Source: Planctomycetota bacterium
GTDB lineage: Bacteria; Planctomycetota; Planctomycetia; Pirellulales; Pirellulaceae
Length of the DNA stretch: 6,822 bases
Assembly (NCBI GenBank): GCA_024274855.1
Contig: JAJSAJ010001063.1
Location: 1 to 6,822, forward strand
Reading direction: 5' to 3'
A program made the position numbers and the translations under genes. Positions 5,698-6,822 of the stretch are shown here, piece by piece. The notes under the pieces are model-generated. The model saw nothing but the letters and a program-made list of their open reading frames with translations, was not told the origin of the DNA and did no database searches. Each line of letters begins with the position of its first letter. Positions within the stretch are counted from its first letter, which is position 1.

Positions 5698-6822
5698 ATG
5701 CGATCTTGGAAAGTCTTGATTGTCCGTTTTGCGATCAGTTGCGTCCTGTTTTGTCTTGTCGCTCCCAGCATGGGGCAAACTCCCAAGTTTCGTCGATTGG
5801 CATTGAGCACATACCGTGACAAAATGGCAGGCGGATGGCTTGGCCAGATGATTGGCGTCGGTTGGGGCGCGCCGACTGAGTTTCGTTGGAAAGGAAAGAT
5901 CATTCCCACCGACAAGGTTCCGGTTTGGCACGAGGATATGATTAACCAGTTTCGACAGGATGATATCTATGTCGAAATGACGTTTCTCAGAACACTGGAA
6001 TTGCACGGCTGGAACGTCAGTTGGGAACAGGCCGGTATCGATTTTGCAAACAGCCAGTACCGTTTGTGGCATGCGAATCGAGCTGGCCGCGACGCACTGC
6101 GCAAGGGGATTGCACCACCTGATTCTGGACATCCGAAATTCAATCACCATGCAGACGACATCGATTACCAGATCGAAGCCGATTTTTCCGGGCTGATTGC
6201 ACCCGGTCTGCCAAACACGGTTATCCAGCTTGGTGAAAAGTTCGGACGCATCATGAACTATGGTGACGGCCTGTATGGCGGCCAATTCGTCGGCGCGATG
6301 TACGCCGAGGCGTTCTTCGAAGACAATCCAATCAAGATCATTAAGGCTGGATTGAAAGCGATCCCGGCGGGCAGTCAGTACGCCGAGGCGGTTCGGGACA
6401 CACTGCGTTGGCACCAACAGCAACCGACCGACTGGAAAGCAACCTGGGCAAAGCTGCATGCAAAATACGATTTGGATCCTACATATCGCAAATTCTCATG
6501 CAGCGGTCCCAAAGGTGAGTTCAACATTGATGCGAAATTGAACGGCGCCTATATCGTCATGGGCCTGGTCTACGGCGATGGTCAGCTGGATCGTTCTATC
6601 GTGATTGCAATGCGATGCGGTCAGGATTCGGACTGCAATCCGTCGAGTGCCGGTGGCATTATTGGGACGGTCCTAGGACGCTCGCAACTGCCGAAGCGTT
6701 TCACGAAGAAGCTCGACTCAAGTCGCATGTTCAGCCACACGGCCTACTCGTTTCCCCTGTTGTTGGATGTCTGTCAGAAACTTGCACGAGCTGCCGTCAT
6801 CAACGCTGGCGGCAAGATCGAA
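5698..6822 (+). CDS. Secreted ADP-ribosylglycohydrolase-family protein, 3' end missing
   Basis: The frame is open from ATG 5698 to the window end (375 codons, no stop). Residues 1-26 look like a signal peptide: basic MRSWK, a hydrophobic core from about residue 6 to 22, and a probable cleavage near SMG-Q27. The mature part follows the ADP-ribosylglycohydrolase (DraG/ARH) fold: the opening helix DKMAGGWLGQMIGV (41-54), the acidic QDD motif (87-89) where the family has a metal-binding T/D-D pair, an ADDIDYQIEADFSGLIAPG segment (152-170), YGDGLYGGQFVGAMYAEAFF (188-207), and the second metal site CGQDSD (307-312) ahead of a Gly-rich helix matching the family's G-D-T/S-D motif. Classical members remove ADP-ribose from proteins inside cells; an exported one more likely acts on an external glycoside or nucleoside-type substrate, which is inference. 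GGAGG at 5686-5690 supports the start. The gene is unrelated to the redox operon and separated from it by about 825 bp. Confidence 0.88.
   Translation, partial: MRSWKVLIVRFAISCVLFCLVAPSMGQTPKFRRLALSTYRDKMAGGWLGQMIGVGWGAPTEFRWKGKIIPTDKVPVWHEDMINQFRQDDIYVEMTFLRTLELHGWNVSWEQAGIDFANSQYRLWHANRAGRDALRKGIAPPDSGHPKFNHHADDIDYQIEADFSGLIAPGLPNTVIQLGEKFGRIMNYGDGLYGGQFVGAMYAEAFFEDNPIKIIKAGLKAIPAGSQYAEAVRDTLRWHQQQPTDWKATWAKLHAKYDLDPTYRKFSCSGPKGEFNIDAKLNGAYIVMGLVYGDGQLDRSIVIAMRCGQDSDCNPSSAGGIIGTVLGRSQLPKRFTKKLDSSRMFSHTAYSFPLLLDVCQKLARAAVINAGGKIE

Noticed and set aside
5692..6459. 255-codon open frame on the minus strand
   Set aside because: It is antisense to the ADP-ribosylglycohydrolase-family gene, which has a Shine-Dalgarno, a signal peptide and family motifs; the minus frame has none.

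Overview
The window (6,822 bp, GC-rich) looks like chromosome from a planctomycete, probably of the Pirellulales type. This is inferred from the mix of families, not from a marker gene: a PQQ-like beta-propeller protein, a signal-peptide-bearing ADP-ribosylglycohydrolase-family protein, weak or variable Shine-Dalgarno use, and intergenic DNA rich in small palindromic repeats. No rRNA, tRNA, transposase or cas gene is visible.

Left half (1-4871), all on the + strand: the 3' end of a beta-propeller gene; then, 10 bp later, an 802-residue fused NADH-oxidising subunit (NuoE-like, second 2Fe-2S thioredoxin-fold domain, NuoF-like, two 4Fe-4S ferredoxin motifs); then, 10 bp later, a NuoG/HydA-type 2Fe-2S protein joined to a GltD-like FAD domain and C-terminal iron-sulfur motifs. 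The last two would form a soluble NADH-linked, flavin and iron-sulfur electron-transfer module like the diaphorase part of bifurcating hydrogenases and NAD-dependent formate dehydrogenases. No hydrogenase, formate dehydrogenase or other catalytic partner is encoded here, so the acceptor or donor is unknown.

The main anomaly is a TAG stop at 4431-4433 in the third gene. The same frame stays open for another 145 codons and encodes exactly the cysteine motifs expected at the C-terminus of this family. The gene is therefore broken by one nonsense codon, read through, or affected by a sequencing error.

Middle (4872-5684): about 810 bp without a convincing gene. It holds two related palindromic hairpins in inverted orientation whose differences are compensatory, a third hairpin with a competing alternative stem, two near-identical 46-bp direct repeats (one mismatch), and a strong bulged hairpin just upstream of the next gene.

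Right end (5698-6822): the first 375 codons of a secreted ADP-ribosylglycohydrolase-family protein with a clear Shine-Dalgarno. It runs off the window and appears to be a separate transcription unit.
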